Source: UBA7672 sp030824255 (GTDB taxonomy: Bacteria > Pseudomonadota > Alphaproteobacteria > Caulobacterales > Hyphomonadaceae). Taken from it: a stretch of DNA of 64,000 nt. Under the pieces are notes generated by a model. The model saw nothing but the letters and a program-made list of their open reading frames with translations, was not told where the DNA came from and did no database searches. The translations under genes were made by a program, and so were the position numbers. The stretch covers positions 930,001 to 994,000 of the forward strand of contig OW818686.1 of the NCBI GenBank assembly GCA_942493305.1. The letters run 5' to 3'. Of the stretch, positions 15,443-24,114 are shown piece by piece (the stretch's first letter is position 1; each line of letters starts with the position of its first letter).

Positions 15443-16297
15443 CCGCAACGGCGCGGCAAACCGCATCGCCAGCCGGTCGCTGCACGCGGCGACGTTCAGC
15501 TCCGTCCCCTGCCACTCTACTGTCTTCGCGATCACCTCATGCGTCGCGCCGGTCGCGTCCGCCAGAGCGTCCTCCGCGCCCAAGCCCGACACCAGCCCGC
15601 CCGCGAAGCGCAGCGTCAGCATGTCGCCCGTGCCATTGGGAATCTTTCCCGCCACACGCGGCGTCTCCGCCAGCATCGCGCGCGCGCCATCGACATGCAG
15701 CACGCCGATCCCCTGCGGAGACGGCACAGAGGACACCAGCCAACTCCCGCCACGCCCCCGCGCCACGCGCGCCACGTCTTCCGCGGTCGCCAGCGCCGAA
15801 AGCTCCTGCCCCGTCAGCCGCGCAAACTCCCACAGGTTCGGCGCCAGCACGTCCGCCTCCGGCACAAGCCGCGCCAAAAGCGCCTCCACCGTCTCCGGCT
15901 TTATGTAGAGCCCTGGCGCCACATCCCCCATCACCGGGTCGACGATGATGATCGGCTTGTCGGGCGCGTGGCTGTGCGCCTGCCTACGCGGCGCCGCCCG
16001 CACCTTCGCAACCGCCTCCGCCGCCACCGCCACCTGCTCCGGATGCGAGAAATGTCCCGTCACCACCGCGTCGACCAGCGAGAACAGTCCGTTCGCCGCC
16101 ACGCCGTCCAGCATCGCCGCCATCGTTTCGGGCGCGACCATGCCGCCGCCCGGCGGCCCCCAGCCCGGATGTCGCCCGAACAGGCATGTCGGCACATGGA
16201 CAGGATCGACCTTCATCGGCCCCAGCACGTAGGGCGCTATGCCTCCGCCCACCCGGCTTCCGGCAACATAGGATGAAATCACGAGAACAAGGGGCAT
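15431..16297 (-). CDS. pdxY: pyridoxal kinase-like enzyme of the ribokinase superfamily
   Basis: A 288-residue PfkB/ribokinase-type kinase, most like PdxY/PdxK, which phosphorylates pyridoxal in vitamin B6 salvage. Started at MPLVLVISSYVAGSRVG, where family similarity begins. VDPVMGD, PNLWEFARLTG and IPNGTGDMLTLRFAGGLV (anion hole GxGD with the catalytic Asp) are visible. The classic Asn-Gly-Ala-GD is Asn-Gly-Thr-GD here. It shares a 142-base divergent region with the CoA-lyase operon. Confidence 0.85.
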   Translation of the reverse strand: MPLVLVISSYVAGSRVGGGIAPYVLGPMKVDPVHVPTCLFGRHPGWGPPGGGMVAPETMAAMLDGVAANGLFSLVDAVVTGHFSHPEQVAVAAEAVAKVRAAPRRQAHSHAPDKPIIIVDPVMGDVAPGLYIKPETVEALLARLVPEADVLAPNLWEFARLTGQELSALATAEDVARVARGRGGSWLVSSVPSPQGIGVLHVDGARAMLAETPRVAGKIPNGTGDMLTLRFAGGLVSGLGAEDALADATGATHEVIAKTVEWQGTELNVAACSDRLAMRFAAPLRSIS

Positions 16298-16439
16298 GCC
16301 CTTTTCGTCCTTGTCGGGCCGTCGCCTGATCGCGCCGCGCGATTTTGCCACCTTAGCTTAGCCGCACGCCTGCTCCAGCTTGATATTGGAAGCCGCCTCC
16401 TTCATCACCACCCCGACGCAACCTGCAGGGAATGACGAT

Positions 16440-17324
16440 ATGTCCGCCATCCGTCCGCGCCGCTCTGTTCTCTACATGCCCGGCGCCAACGAACGCGCGC
16501 TTGAGAAGGCCAAGACGCTTCCCGCCGACAGCCTGATCCTCGACCTCGAGGACGCGGTCGCCCCTGAAGCCAAGGTCGAGGCGCGCGAGCGTGTCGCCAA
16601 CGTGGTGAAGGCTGGCGGCTATGGGCCACGCGAGCTCATCATCCGCGTCAATGGCCAGGACACCGAATGGGGCAAGGCCGATGTGAAGGCGGCCGCCCAC
16701 GCCAGCCCTGATGGCATCCTCGCCCCCAAAGTCACCTGCGGCGATGATATCCGCTGGCTCGATGAAGCCATCTCGGAAGCTGGCGCCCCGCGCTCACTCC
16801 AGCTTTGGGTGATGATCGAGACGCCGCTCTCCATCCTCAACATCAAGGATATCGCGGAAACCGCGAAGACCACCCGCCTCTCCGGTTTTGTGATGGGCTC
16901 CAATGATCTCATCAAGGATTTCCGCGCCGAACCGATGCCCGGCCGCGAGAACCTCGCCGCCTGCTACACCCTCGCCATCGCCGCCGCCCGCGCCTACGAC
17001 CTGCTCGTGTTCGACGGCGTCTATAACGACATCACCGACGCCGAAGGCTTCGCCGCTGAAGCGAAACAGGCCCGCGCCTTCGGCTTCGACGGCAAGACCC
17101 TGATCCACCCGTCGCAGGTGGAACCCTGCAACACCATCTTCGCCCCCGCCCCCGCCGCCGTCCAACAATCCCGCGACGTGATCGCCGCCTTCGCCGACCC
17201 CGCCAACGCCGGCAAGGGCGTGCTGAAGGTCAACGGCAAGATGACCGAACTGCTTCACCTCGCGCAGGCCAGACGCATGGTCGCCGTGGCTGAAGCGATC
17301 GCCCAGAGAGAGGCCGCCCAATGA
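16440..17324 (+). CDS. CitE-like CoA lyase, probable malyl-CoA/methylmalyl-CoA lyase
   Basis: A 294-residue HpcH/HpaI aldolase-fold enzyme, started at MSAIRPRRSVLYMPG behind cagggaatg. RSVLYMPGANERALEKA, LILDLEDAVAPEAK (Mg-binding Glu/Asp), LIIRVNGQDTEWG, VMIETPLSILN (catalytic Glu) and LIHPSQV are family hallmarks. Its 4-base overlap with the mesaconyl-CoA hydratase gene argues for cleavage of (3S)-malyl-CoA or beta-methylmalyl-CoA to acetyl- or propionyl-CoA plus glyoxylate. That reaction belongs to the ethylmalonyl-CoA pathway. Exact substrate is inference. Confidence 0.85.
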   Translation: MSAIRPRRSVLYMPGANERALEKAKTLPADSLILDLEDAVAPEAKVEARERVANVVKAGGYGPRELIIRVNGQDTEWGKADVKAAAHASPDGILAPKVTCGDDIRWLDEAISEAGAPRSLQLWVMIETPLSILNIKDIAETAKTTRLSGFVMGSNDLIKDFRAEPMPGRENLAACYTLAIAAARAYDLLVFDGVYNDITDAEGFAAEAKQARAFGFDGKTLIHPSQVEPCNTIFAPAPAAVQQSRDVIAAFADPANAGKGVLKVNGKMTELLHLAQARRMVAVAEAIAQREAAQ

Positions 17325-18370
17325 CCCTCAAATCCGATCCCGGCAATTTCTTCGAGGATTTCGTCGTCGGCGACGAGCTTATCCACGCCACGCCGCGCAC
17401 AGTGACGGAGGCGGACGCCGCTATCTATACCAGCCTCACCGGCTCGCGTTACGCGATGTTTTCGGCTGACACCTTCGCGCAGGATATCGGCCTCGACAGT
17501 GCGCCGATCGATCCCCTGCTCGGCTTCCACATCGTGTTCGGAAAAACCGTCCCCGACATCTCGCTCAACGCCGTCGCCAACCTTGGCTATGCCGATGGCC
17601 GCTTCCTCGCGCCGATCTATCCGGGCGACACGCTGCGCGCCGTCTCCGAAGTCATCGGGGTGAAGGAAAATTCCAACGGCAAGACCGGCGTCGTCTATGT
17701 CCGCACGCATGGGTACAACCAGGAAGATCAGGAAGTGCTCAGCTATGTTCGCTGGGTGATGGTCAACAAGAAGGATCATGCGAAGCCCGCGCCCGAAGCC
17801 GTCATCCCCGAGCTGCCCAAAGCCGTCGATCCGCGCGAGCTTCCGAAACGCGACTACCAGCTTGGCGCATATGATTTCATTCTCGCCGGCTCGCCTTTCG
17901 GCTTCGAAGACTACGAGATCGGCGAGAAGATCGACCACGTAGACGCCTTCACCGTGGAAGAAGCCGAGCACCAGATCGCCACGCGCCTCTACCAGAACAC
18001 GGCGAAAGTCCACTTCAACCAGTTCGCGCAAGGCCAGACCCCGCGCGGCAAGCGCCTGATCTATGGCGGCGTCGCGATCTCGCTGGCGCGCTCCATCGCC
18101 TTCAACGGCCTGGCCAACGCCGCTGAGATCATTGCCATAAACGCCGGACAGCACGTCAACCCGCTAGGCGCAGGAGACACGGTATTCGCGTGGTCCGAAG
18201 TGCTCGACAAGGTGGATCTGGGCGATGGCCTCGGCGCGCTGCGCCTGCGCCTTGTCGCCACGAAAAACCTGCCCTGCGCGGAATTCCCCCACAAGGACGC
18301 CGAGGGGAAGCACCTCCCCGACGTAATCCTTGATTTCGATTACTGGGCAGCCATTCCGAAGCGGGGTTAG
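17321..18370 (+). CDS. mch: mesaconyl-CoA hydratase
   Basis: A 349-residue double-hotdog (MaoC-like) hydratase. The N-terminal NPGNFFEDF-like start, HATPRTVTEADAAIYTSLTGSRYA, FHIVFGKTVPDISLNAVANLGYADGRFL and VYPGDTL-type segments follow the Rhodobacter/Methylobacterium enzyme closely. It interconverts beta-methylmalyl-CoA and mesaconyl-CoA in the ethylmalonyl-CoA pathway for acetyl-CoA assimilation. ATGA overlap with the lyase gene shows one operon with coupled translation. Crotonyl-CoA carboxylase/reductase and ethylmalonyl-CoA mutase are not in the window. Confidence 0.93.
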   Translation: MTLKSDPGNFFEDFVVGDELIHATPRTVTEADAAIYTSLTGSRYAMFSADTFAQDIGLDSAPIDPLLGFHIVFGKTVPDISLNAVANLGYADGRFLAPIYPGDTLRAVSEVIGVKENSNGKTGVVYVRTHGYNQEDQEVLSYVRWVMVNKKDHAKPAPEAVIPELPKAVDPRELPKRDYQLGAYDFILAGSPFGFEDYEIGEKIDHVDAFTVEEAEHQIATRLYQNTAKVHFNQFAQGQTPRGKRLIYGGVAISLARSIAFNGLANAAEIIAINAGQHVNPLGAGDTVFAWSEVLDKVDLGDGLGALRLRLVATKNLPCAEFPHKDAEGKHLPDVILDFDYWAAIPKRG

Positions 18371-18389
18371 GCGTCCCTATATTGTCTCA

Positions 18390-18815
18390 ATGACCATAGC
18401 TGACTTTCCTCAGTTCGCCGCCGCGTGCGCCATCCTCTTCTCGGTGGTGATCCGCTCCCTGCGCGCCGGTGCATCCTGGGATGCGGTGTCCGAAGGTTCG
18501 GTTACCGCCGCAACCCTGCGCGAGCTGACCGGCATCCTTGAATTCGACCGCCTGCAGCAGGTCTTCGGCCCGCCCCGGATGGAGGATGGCGTTTTCCCCG
18601 TCACCCGCAGCGAGATCATGCGCCAGCGCACCAGCCTTGCCTATCTCTTCGGGGATCGCTGGCTCGATGGCGGCTCGGCGCTCGTCGCCATCATCTCGCT
18701 CCTGCCGATCTGGCCGCTCTGGAGCACGCAGTGGTGGCTCGACACCCTGCTCGTCTTCGCCAGCATCTATCAGGTCGCCGGCTGGGTCGCGACCACACGC
18801 CTTGCGCGTCGTTAG
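18390..18815 (+). CDS. small membrane protein, unknown function
   Basis: A 141-residue protein, started at MTIADFPQFAAACAILF. One hydrophobic segment at the N-terminus (FAAACAILFSVVI) and one or two near the C-terminus (ALVAIISLLPIWPL and LLVFASIYQVAGWVATT) suggest an inner-membrane location, with a soluble middle part. No domain recognised. It starts 20 bases after the hydratase gene on the same strand, so it may be co-transcribed, and overlaps the convergent amidotransferase gene by 4 bases. Confidence 0.6.
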   Translation: MTIADFPQFAAACAILFSVVIRSLRAGASWDAVSEGSVTAATLRELTGILEFDRLQQVFGPPRMEDGVFPVTRSEIMRQRTSLAYLFGDRWLDGGSALVAIISLLPIWPLWSTQWWLDTLLVFASIYQVAGWVATTRLARR

Positions 18816-19528
18816 CGTCGGGAGGCCGCCAGCAGGAAACGCGCGATCCACTGGCCGACCAGCGCGCTATCGACCGGCGTGTCGAGCGAGAGGATCGCCT
18901 GGTCGACCTGCACATCTGTAAGGGATTTTCCGCGCCGCGCCGCATACAGCGCCCCCACGAACGCATCGGAAAACTCCGGATGCCCCTGCAGGGTGAAGAC
19001 GGGTTCTTCGTAGACCAGCATGGCATGATCTGTGTGCGCCGAGCGCGCCAGCGTCACCGCGCCCTGCGGCGGCGTGATGACCTGGTCTTGGTGGCTTACT
19101 GAAAGCGAGACGGCAGGCCCTGCCCCGATCATCCAGTCGGGCCGGTCGAGCATGTCATAGGTGTGCCGCCCCACGCCCCAGCCTTTTTCAGACTTTCGGA
19201 CAACGCCGCCCATGGCGTCGGCGATGATCTGGTGGCCGAAACACACGCCGACCATGGGCGTCCTTGTTGCGAATGCTTCGCGAATAAAACCGCGCAGCGG
19301 GTCCATCCATGGCGTGTTGTCATAGACTCCGGCCGGCGATCCCGTGATCAGCACGCCTTCGCAATCATGCGGGTCGGGCAAGGCCTGCCCGTCAACCAAC
19401 GCCACCGTCTCGAAGCTCAGCTGCGCATCCGCATCGCGAAGCAGGGTCTCGAACATGCGCGGATAGCGCGGATAATCCTCGCTCAGCCGCCCCGGCGCTC
19501 GTCCAGTCTCGATGATCGTGACCCGCAT
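18812..19528 (-). CDS. class I glutamine amidotransferase-like protein
   Basis: A 238-residue stand-alone GATase1 domain started at MRVTIIETGRAPG. The nucleophile elbow is GVCFGHQ (Cys96), and LQGHPEFSD supplies the catalytic His; the Glu follows two residues later. ITGSPAGVYD is the oxyanion strand. These proteins resemble the GuaA glutaminase domain and the gamma-glutamyl hydrolase PuuD group, and no synthetase domain is adjacent. The nitrogen acceptor or substrate is unknown. Confidence 0.85.
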   Translation of the reverse strand: MRVTIIETGRAPGRLSEDYPRYPRMFETLLRDADAQLSFETVALVDGQALPDPHDCEGVLITGSPAGVYDNTPWMDPLRGFIREAFATRTPMVGVCFGHQIIADAMGGVVRKSEKGWGVGRHTYDMLDRPDWMIGAGPAVSLSVSHQDQVITPPQGAVTLARSAHTDHAMLVYEEPVFTLQGHPEFSDAFVGALYAARRGKSLTDVQVDQAILSLDTPVDSALVGQWIARFLLAASRR

Positions 19529-19593
19529 GACCCCTCCGCATGCACTTTGAATAAGCCCTTTGCCGCCAAGGCCAAGAGGCCCTTCTCGCCGCG

Positions 19594-19621
19594 TTGACAG
19601 GGCCAAAACGAGGTCTAATAC
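19594..19621 (+). promoter_or_regulatory. sigma-70-like promoter of the sdh operon
   Basis: TTGACA (19594-19599), a 16-base spacer and TAATAC (19616-19621) lie 52 bases upstream of the sdhC ATG. The -35 box is a perfect consensus hexamer, unusual in this GC-rich sequence, and fits a strongly expressed TCA-cycle operon. Confidence 0.6.
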
Positions 19622-19672
19622 CGGGGTCCACGCGATGAGGGTCGCGCAAGAACAACAAAGGATAGGTCAGCC

Positions 19673-20098
19673 ATGTCCTCGTGGACCGACAAGCGGCCCA
19701 TGTCGCCGCACACGACGATCTGGAAGTGGCATCTCACGATGGCCTCCTCGATCCTCCACCGGGTCACCGGCGTCGGCAACTATATCGGCATCTTCCTCGT
19801 CGTGGCCTGGCTCTTCGCGACTGCCGTCGGCCCTGATTACTACGAGCCGCTCTCGGGCCTGATCGGCTCGATCTGGGGCCAACTCATCCTGTTCGGCTTC
19901 ACCCTCTCCGTCAGCTATCACGCCATCAACGGCGTCCGTCACCTGTTCATGGACGCGGGCATGGCGCTCAACCCGAAAACCGGCAGCTTCCTCTCCGGCC
20001 TCGTCCTTGTCCTCGCTGTCGCCATGGCCGTCGCTGTCTGGCTGCTCTCAGGCCTCGTCCCGGGCGTTGACCCGCTCAACATGACGGGAGCCGTCTGA
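19673..20098 (+). CDS. sdhC: succinate dehydrogenase cytochrome b556 subunit
   Basis: Membrane anchor of complex II, binding heme b and ubiquinone with SdhD. RPMSPHTTIWKWH, SILHRVTGVGNYIG and SYHAINGVRHLFMDAG are the SdhC signatures; His83 or the nearby His90 is the heme-ligand region. Three transmembrane helices. An aaggataggtc ribosome site precedes the ATG. Its stop overlaps the sdhD start (TGATG), so translation is coupled. Confidence 0.95.
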   Translation: MSSWTDKRPMSPHTTIWKWHLTMASSILHRVTGVGNYIGIFLVVAWLFATAVGPDYYEPLSGLIGSIWGQLILFGFTLSVSYHAINGVRHLFMDAGMALNPKTGSFLSGLVLVLAVAMAVAVWLLSGLVPGVDPLNMTGAV

Positions 20099-20490
20099 TG
20101 TCCAAACCGCAGCAAAATTTCCGCACGCCGCTCGGCAAGGTCCGTGGCCTCGGCTCAGCCAAGCATGGCGCCGGCCACTTCATCACGCAGCGCGTCTCTG
20201 CTGTTGCACTGATTTTCCTCGTTCCATGGTTCCTGATCTCGCTCATCGGCGCGGTGCGCGGCGGCTATGACGGCGCTCTCGCCTGGGTCGCCGACCCGAT
20301 CAACGCAGTTCTCATCCTGCTCGCTGTCGGCGCCTCGCTCTACCACATGCGCCTCGGCATGCAGGTTGTGGTCGAGGACTACATCGCCAAACACAGCACC
20401 AAGGCCGTGCTGCTCATGCTCAACACCTTCGTCTGCATCGTTCTCTTCGCCGCCACCGCCTACGCGGTGCTGAAGATCGCGATCGCCTAA
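20098..20490 (+). CDS. sdhD: succinate dehydrogenase hydrophobic anchor subunit
   Basis: Second membrane anchor of complex II, 130 residues with three transmembrane helices. GLGSAKHGAGHFITQRVSA at the N-terminus and SLYHMRLGMQVVVEDYIAKH (His83 as the likely axial heme ligand) are diagnostic of alphaproteobacterial SdhD. Overlaps sdhC by one base and is followed 28 bases later by sdhA. Confidence 0.95.
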   Translation: MSKPQQNFRTPLGKVRGLGSAKHGAGHFITQRVSAVALIFLVPWFLISLIGAVRGGYDGALAWVADPINAVLILLAVGASLYHMRLGMQVVVEDYIAKHSTKAVLLMLNTFVCIVLFAATAYAVLKIAIA

Positions 20491-20518
20491 CCAACACCTC
20501 GTCACCGGGACTCGTCAC

Positions 20519-22303
20519 ATGACTGCCTACACATGGAACGACCATACCTATGACGTCGTGGTCATTGGCGCGGGCGGCTCTGGCCTCCGTGCGGCCCTCG
20601 GCTGCGCGCAAGCCGGACTGAAGACGGCCTGCGTCACGAAAGTCTTCCCCACGCGCTCCCACACGGTCGCGGCCCAGGGCGGCATCTCCGCCTCGCTCGG
20701 CAACATGGGCCAGGACGACTGGCGCTGGCACATGTACGACACGGTGAAAGGCGCCGACTGGCTCGGCGACCAGGACGCGATCGAATACATGGTCCGCGCC
20801 GCCCCGGCCGCCGTCTATGAGCTTGAGCACTGGGGCGTCCCCTTCTCGCGCACGGAAGAAGGCAAGATCTACCAGCGCGCCTTCGGCGGCATGACCAAGA
20901 ACTATGGCGAAGCCTCGATCCAGCGCACCTGCGCTGCGGCCGACCGCACTGGCCACGCCATGCTCCACACGCTCTACGGCCAGTCACTGAAGAACGCCGT
21001 CGACTTCTTCATCGAATACTTCGCGCTCGACCTCATCATGGAAGATGGCGCCTGCCGCGGCTTCACCGCCATCAAGCTCGATGACGGCACGATGCACCGC
21101 TTCCGCGCCCAGCGCGTGATCCTCGCCACCGGCGGCTATGGCCGCGCCTACTTCTCCGCTACCTCCGCTCACACGTGCACGGGCGATGGCGGCGGCATGG
21201 CGCTGCGCGCCGGTCTCCCGCTGCAGGATATGGAGTTCGTGCAGTTCCATCCCACCGGCATCTACGGTTCGGGCTGCCTCATCACCGAAGGTGCACGCGG
21301 CGAGGGCGGCTATCTCACCAACTCCAAGGGTGAGCGCTTCATGGAGCGCTACGCCCCCACCGTGAAGGACCTCGCCTCGCGCGATGTTGTCTCACGCGCG
21401 ATGACGATGGAAATTCGCGAAGGCCGCGGTGTGGGCGCCGAGACCGACCACATCCATCTTCACCTCGATCACCTCGATCCGAAAATCCTCCACGCCCGCC
21501 TGCCGGGCATTTCGGAAAGCGCCAAGATCTTCGCCGGCGTCGACGTAACGAAGCAGCCGATCCCGGTGCTGCCGACCGTGCACTACAACATGGGCGGCAT
21601 CCCCACGAACTATCACGGTGAAGTCCTCACCAAGCGCGGCGATGATCCGGACGCAATCGTGCCGGGCCTGATGGCTGTTGGTGAAGCGGCCTGCGTGTCG
21701 GTCCATGGCGCGAACCGCCTCGGCTCCAACTCCCTGATCGACCTTGTCGTGTTCGGCCGTGCCGCCGGCCTGCGCTGCGGCGAGAAGCTTGAAGCCAACG
21801 CCAACCAGAAAGACCTGCCGAAGAATGCGGGCGACGATCACCTTGCCCGCTTCGACAAGTTCCGGAGCGCCAAGGGCGGCACGCCCACCGCGAAACTGCG
21901 CGCCCAGATGCAGAAGGCGATGCAGGAAGACTGCGCCGTGTTCCGCACCGGCGAGACGCTGGAATCCGGCGTCAGGCGCATGGCCGAAGTGGTCGGCGGC
22001 GTATCGGACATTTCCATCCAGGATCGCGGCCTGATCTGGAACACCGATCTCATCGAAACGCTGGAATTCGACAACCTCGTCGTTCAGGCCGTCGCCACGG
22101 TGAACTCCGCGCTCAACCGCAAGGAAAGCCGCGGCGCCCACGCCCGCGAGGATTACTCAGACCGCGATGACGTGAACTGGATGAAGCACACGCTCGCCTG
22201 GGTCGACGACAAGGGCGGCGTCAAGATCGACTACCGCCCGGTCCACGCCTACACGATGTCCAGCGACGTCGAATACATCAAACCGAAGCCTCGCGTTTAC
22301 TAG
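20519..22303 (+). CDS. sdhA: succinate dehydrogenase flavoprotein subunit
   Basis: The 594-residue FAD subunit that oxidises succinate to fumarate at the inner face of the membrane. The GAGGSGLRAALG dinucleotide loop and TRSHTVAAQGGISASLG (with the His that carries covalent FAD) are clear. FHPTGIYGSGCLITEGARGEGG, with the substrate-binding residues, and PVLPTVHYNMGGIPTN follow. A GAAA-loop terminator follows the gene, so the operon probably ends here and sdhB, 3.6 kb away, is transcribed separately. Confidence 0.97.
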   Translation: MTAYTWNDHTYDVVVIGAGGSGLRAALGCAQAGLKTACVTKVFPTRSHTVAAQGGISASLGNMGQDDWRWHMYDTVKGADWLGDQDAIEYMVRAAPAAVYELEHWGVPFSRTEEGKIYQRAFGGMTKNYGEASIQRTCAAADRTGHAMLHTLYGQSLKNAVDFFIEYFALDLIMEDGACRGFTAIKLDDGTMHRFRAQRVILATGGYGRAYFSATSAHTCTGDGGGMALRAGLPLQDMEFVQFHPTGIYGSGCLITEGARGEGGYLTNSKGERFMERYAPTVKDLASRDVVSRAMTMEIREGRGVGAETDHIHLHLDHLDPKILHARLPGISESAKIFAGVDVTKQPIPVLPTVHYNMGGIPTNYHGEVLTKRGDDPDAIVPGLMAVGEAACVSVHGANRLGSNSLIDLVVFGRAAGLRCGEKLEANANQKDLPKNAGDDHLARFDKFRSAKGGTPTAKLRAQMQKAMQEDCAVFRTGETLESGVRRMAEVVGGVSDISIQDRGLIWNTDLIETLEFDNLVVQAVATVNSALNRKESRGAHAREDYSDRDDVNWMKHTLAWVDDKGGVKIDYRPVHAYTMSSDVEYIKPKPRVY

Positions 22304-22330
22304 GCGCATGGCCTCTCGGGCGCCTTGGAG

Positions 22331-22361
22331 AATGCCGCGCGAAAGCGCGGCATTTGTCGTT
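22331..22361 (+). terminator. intrinsic terminator after sdhA
   Basis: aatgccgcgc-gaaa-gcgcggcatt: a perfect 10-bp stem closed by a GAAA tetraloop, followed by tgtcgttta. It lies 28 bases after the sdhA stop. This separates sdhCDA from the downstream methyltransferase gene. Confidence 0.8.
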
Positions 22362-22455
22362 TATGGACAAGCCGCCCCCTCATGCCCGAGTGTGGCATGA
22401 ATCTCGCCAGCCGATCCGTTGGTCGCTGCGTGACCGGCATGGCGGAGGCCGCCCG

Positions 22456-23430
22456 ATGAAACCGATCCTCTCGGACCTGCTTCAATGCCCCGTCACGCGC
22501 GGCGAGCTGCATAAGGCGGACGACAACCATATCACGGCGGTCGGCGGCCCGGCCTATCCCGTCATCGACGGCGTCAACTGCTTCCTGCCGGAAACCCTTC
22601 GCGCACAAGGCCGCGAAGATGACGCCAGCCAGAGCATCCGCGATTTTTACCAAACCGATGGCTGGGAAGTCGGCGATGATGGCCTCTATGGCGACAGCCG
22701 CGCCTTCCTCGATTCACGCCCCATCGCGCGCAATTTCGAAGGTCACTGCATCGAACGCCTCGGCCGCTATTTCGCCAAGGGCGGCAAGTACATCCTCGAT
22801 GCCGGAAGTGGCCCAATCCCGCACAAGCAGCTGCTCCCCTACAGTGACGCCTTCGAGAAGCGCGTCTGCGTAGATCTCTCCGTTCAGGGCCTTCGGGCTG
22901 CCCGCGAAAAACTCGGCGACCGCGGCGTCTACCTGCAGGCCGACATTACGCAATTGCCCATTCGCGACAATTCCGTTGACGCCATCACCTGCAATCACGT
23001 GCTCTACCAGATCCCCGAACAGATGCAGAAAGACGCCTTCCTCGAGCTCTGGCGCGTGCTGAAACCCGGCGGCATCGCCGTCATCGTCTACTGGTGGCCG
23101 AATCCCTCGCTGCCCCGCCTGCTCGGCCGCACGGCAAAGGCGATGCGCATCCTCACCGGAATGCGCGGCGTGCCACCAAACGCTGACGGCAAATGGCCCG
23201 AACTCTATCACGCCCCGCATTCGCCAGCCTGGCTCAAGGCGCAGGCCTTCCCCTTCTCCTACAAGCTCGATGCGATGCGCATCATGACTGACGCCTTCAT
23301 TCGCGATCACCTGAGCGAAGACTGGCGCGGCCACAGCTTTATCGCCGGCGTCAAGGCGCTGCAGCGCATCGCCCCTGGCTATTGCGGCCGTAACGGCCAG
23401 ATGCCCGCCATCATCATCCGCAAGGAATAG
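22456..23430 (+). CDS. SAM-dependent methyltransferase with Trm112-like N-terminus
   Basis: A 324-residue protein. I start it at MKPILSDLLQCPV behind a gcggaggcc ribosome site. Residues 1-50 (LLQCPVTRGELHKADD...AYPVIDGVNCFLP) look like a Trm112/YcaR-type small zinc-ribbon-like domain. The rest is a class I methyltransferase: ILDAGSGPI (motif I), VCVDLSVQG (motif II), YLQADITQLPI (motif III) and CNHVLYQIPEQ. Substrate unknown; possible acceptors are lipids, quinones or sugars. It lies inside the gap between sdhA and sdhB. Confidence 0.85.
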   Translation: MKPILSDLLQCPVTRGELHKADDNHITAVGGPAYPVIDGVNCFLPETLRAQGREDDASQSIRDFYQTDGWEVGDDGLYGDSRAFLDSRPIARNFEGHCIERLGRYFAKGGKYILDAGSGPIPHKQLLPYSDAFEKRVCVDLSVQGLRAAREKLGDRGVYLQADITQLPIRDNSVDAITCNHVLYQIPEQMQKDAFLELWRVLKPGGIAVIVYWWPNPSLPRLLGRTAKAMRILTGMRGVPPNADGKWPELYHAPHSPAWLKAQAFPFSYKLDAMRIMTDAFIRDHLSEDWRGHSFIAGVKALQRIAPGYCGRNGQMPAIIIRKE

Positions 23431-23502
23431 CGCGTCCCTCGCTTGACGCCCGCGCGCGAGCGGCGTCCCCTCCTGAAAATGCGATCAGGACGGAATGCCC
23501 CC

Positions 23503-24114
23503 ATGAAGCTCTACAATGCGCCAGCCCCCGCGCCGAACCCGCGCCGCGTCCGCATCTTCCTCGCGGAGAAAGGCGCCAGCCTGCCGATGCAGGACATCAA
23601 CATCATGGGCGGTGAGTTGAAGAAGCCCGAGCATCTCGCGCGCGACCCGCTCGGCCAGGTCCCCACGCTTGAACTCGATGATGGCACGTTCCTCTCGGAA
23701 ACCGTCGCCATCTGCCGCTATCTCGAAAGTCTCTATCCCGATCCGCCGCTCTTCGGCACGACGCCGCTTGAAACCGCACGCATCGACATGATGACACGCC
23801 GCGTCGAGTTTCAGATGGGTACGCCCACCGGCATGTTCTGGGTCCACGCCCATCCCATCACCGCCGCCTTCATCAAGCAGCACAAGGATTTCGGCGAATC
23901 CAACCGCGCCAATTTCGATCGCGCCGCCGGCTGGCTGGACCGTGAACTCTCCACGCGCTCCCATGTCGTGGGTGACGCCTTCACGATCGCCGATATCAGC
24001 CTGCTGACGGTCGTCGACTTCGCCAACTGGATCGGCCTCAACCTGCCCGAGGGCCTCACCAACCTGCGCGCCTGGCACGCCCGCGTGTCGGAGCGGCCCA
24101 GCGCGAAGGCCTAG
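23503..24114 (+). CDS. glutathione S-transferase family protein
   Basis: A 203-residue cytosolic-type GST started at MKLYNAPAPAPNPRRVRIF. The thioredoxin-like N-terminal domain has LGQVPTLELDDGTFLSETVAICRYLE, with the cis-Pro and the glutathione-binding Glu-Ser equivalent (ET). The all-helical C-terminal domain ends with VVGDAFTIADISLLTVVDF, the N-capping motif. Likely a detoxification or thiol-transfer enzyme. Overlaps the convergent DUF805-like gene by 4 bases. Confidence 0.88.
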   Translation: MKLYNAPAPAPNPRRVRIFLAEKGASLPMQDINIMGGELKKPEHLARDPLGQVPTLELDDGTFLSETVAICRYLESLYPDPPLFGTTPLETARIDMMTRRVEFQMGTPTGMFWVHAHPITAAFIKQHKDFGESNRANFDRAAGWLDRELSTRSHVVGDAFTIADISLLTVVDFANWIGLNLPEGLTNLRAWHARVSERPSAKA

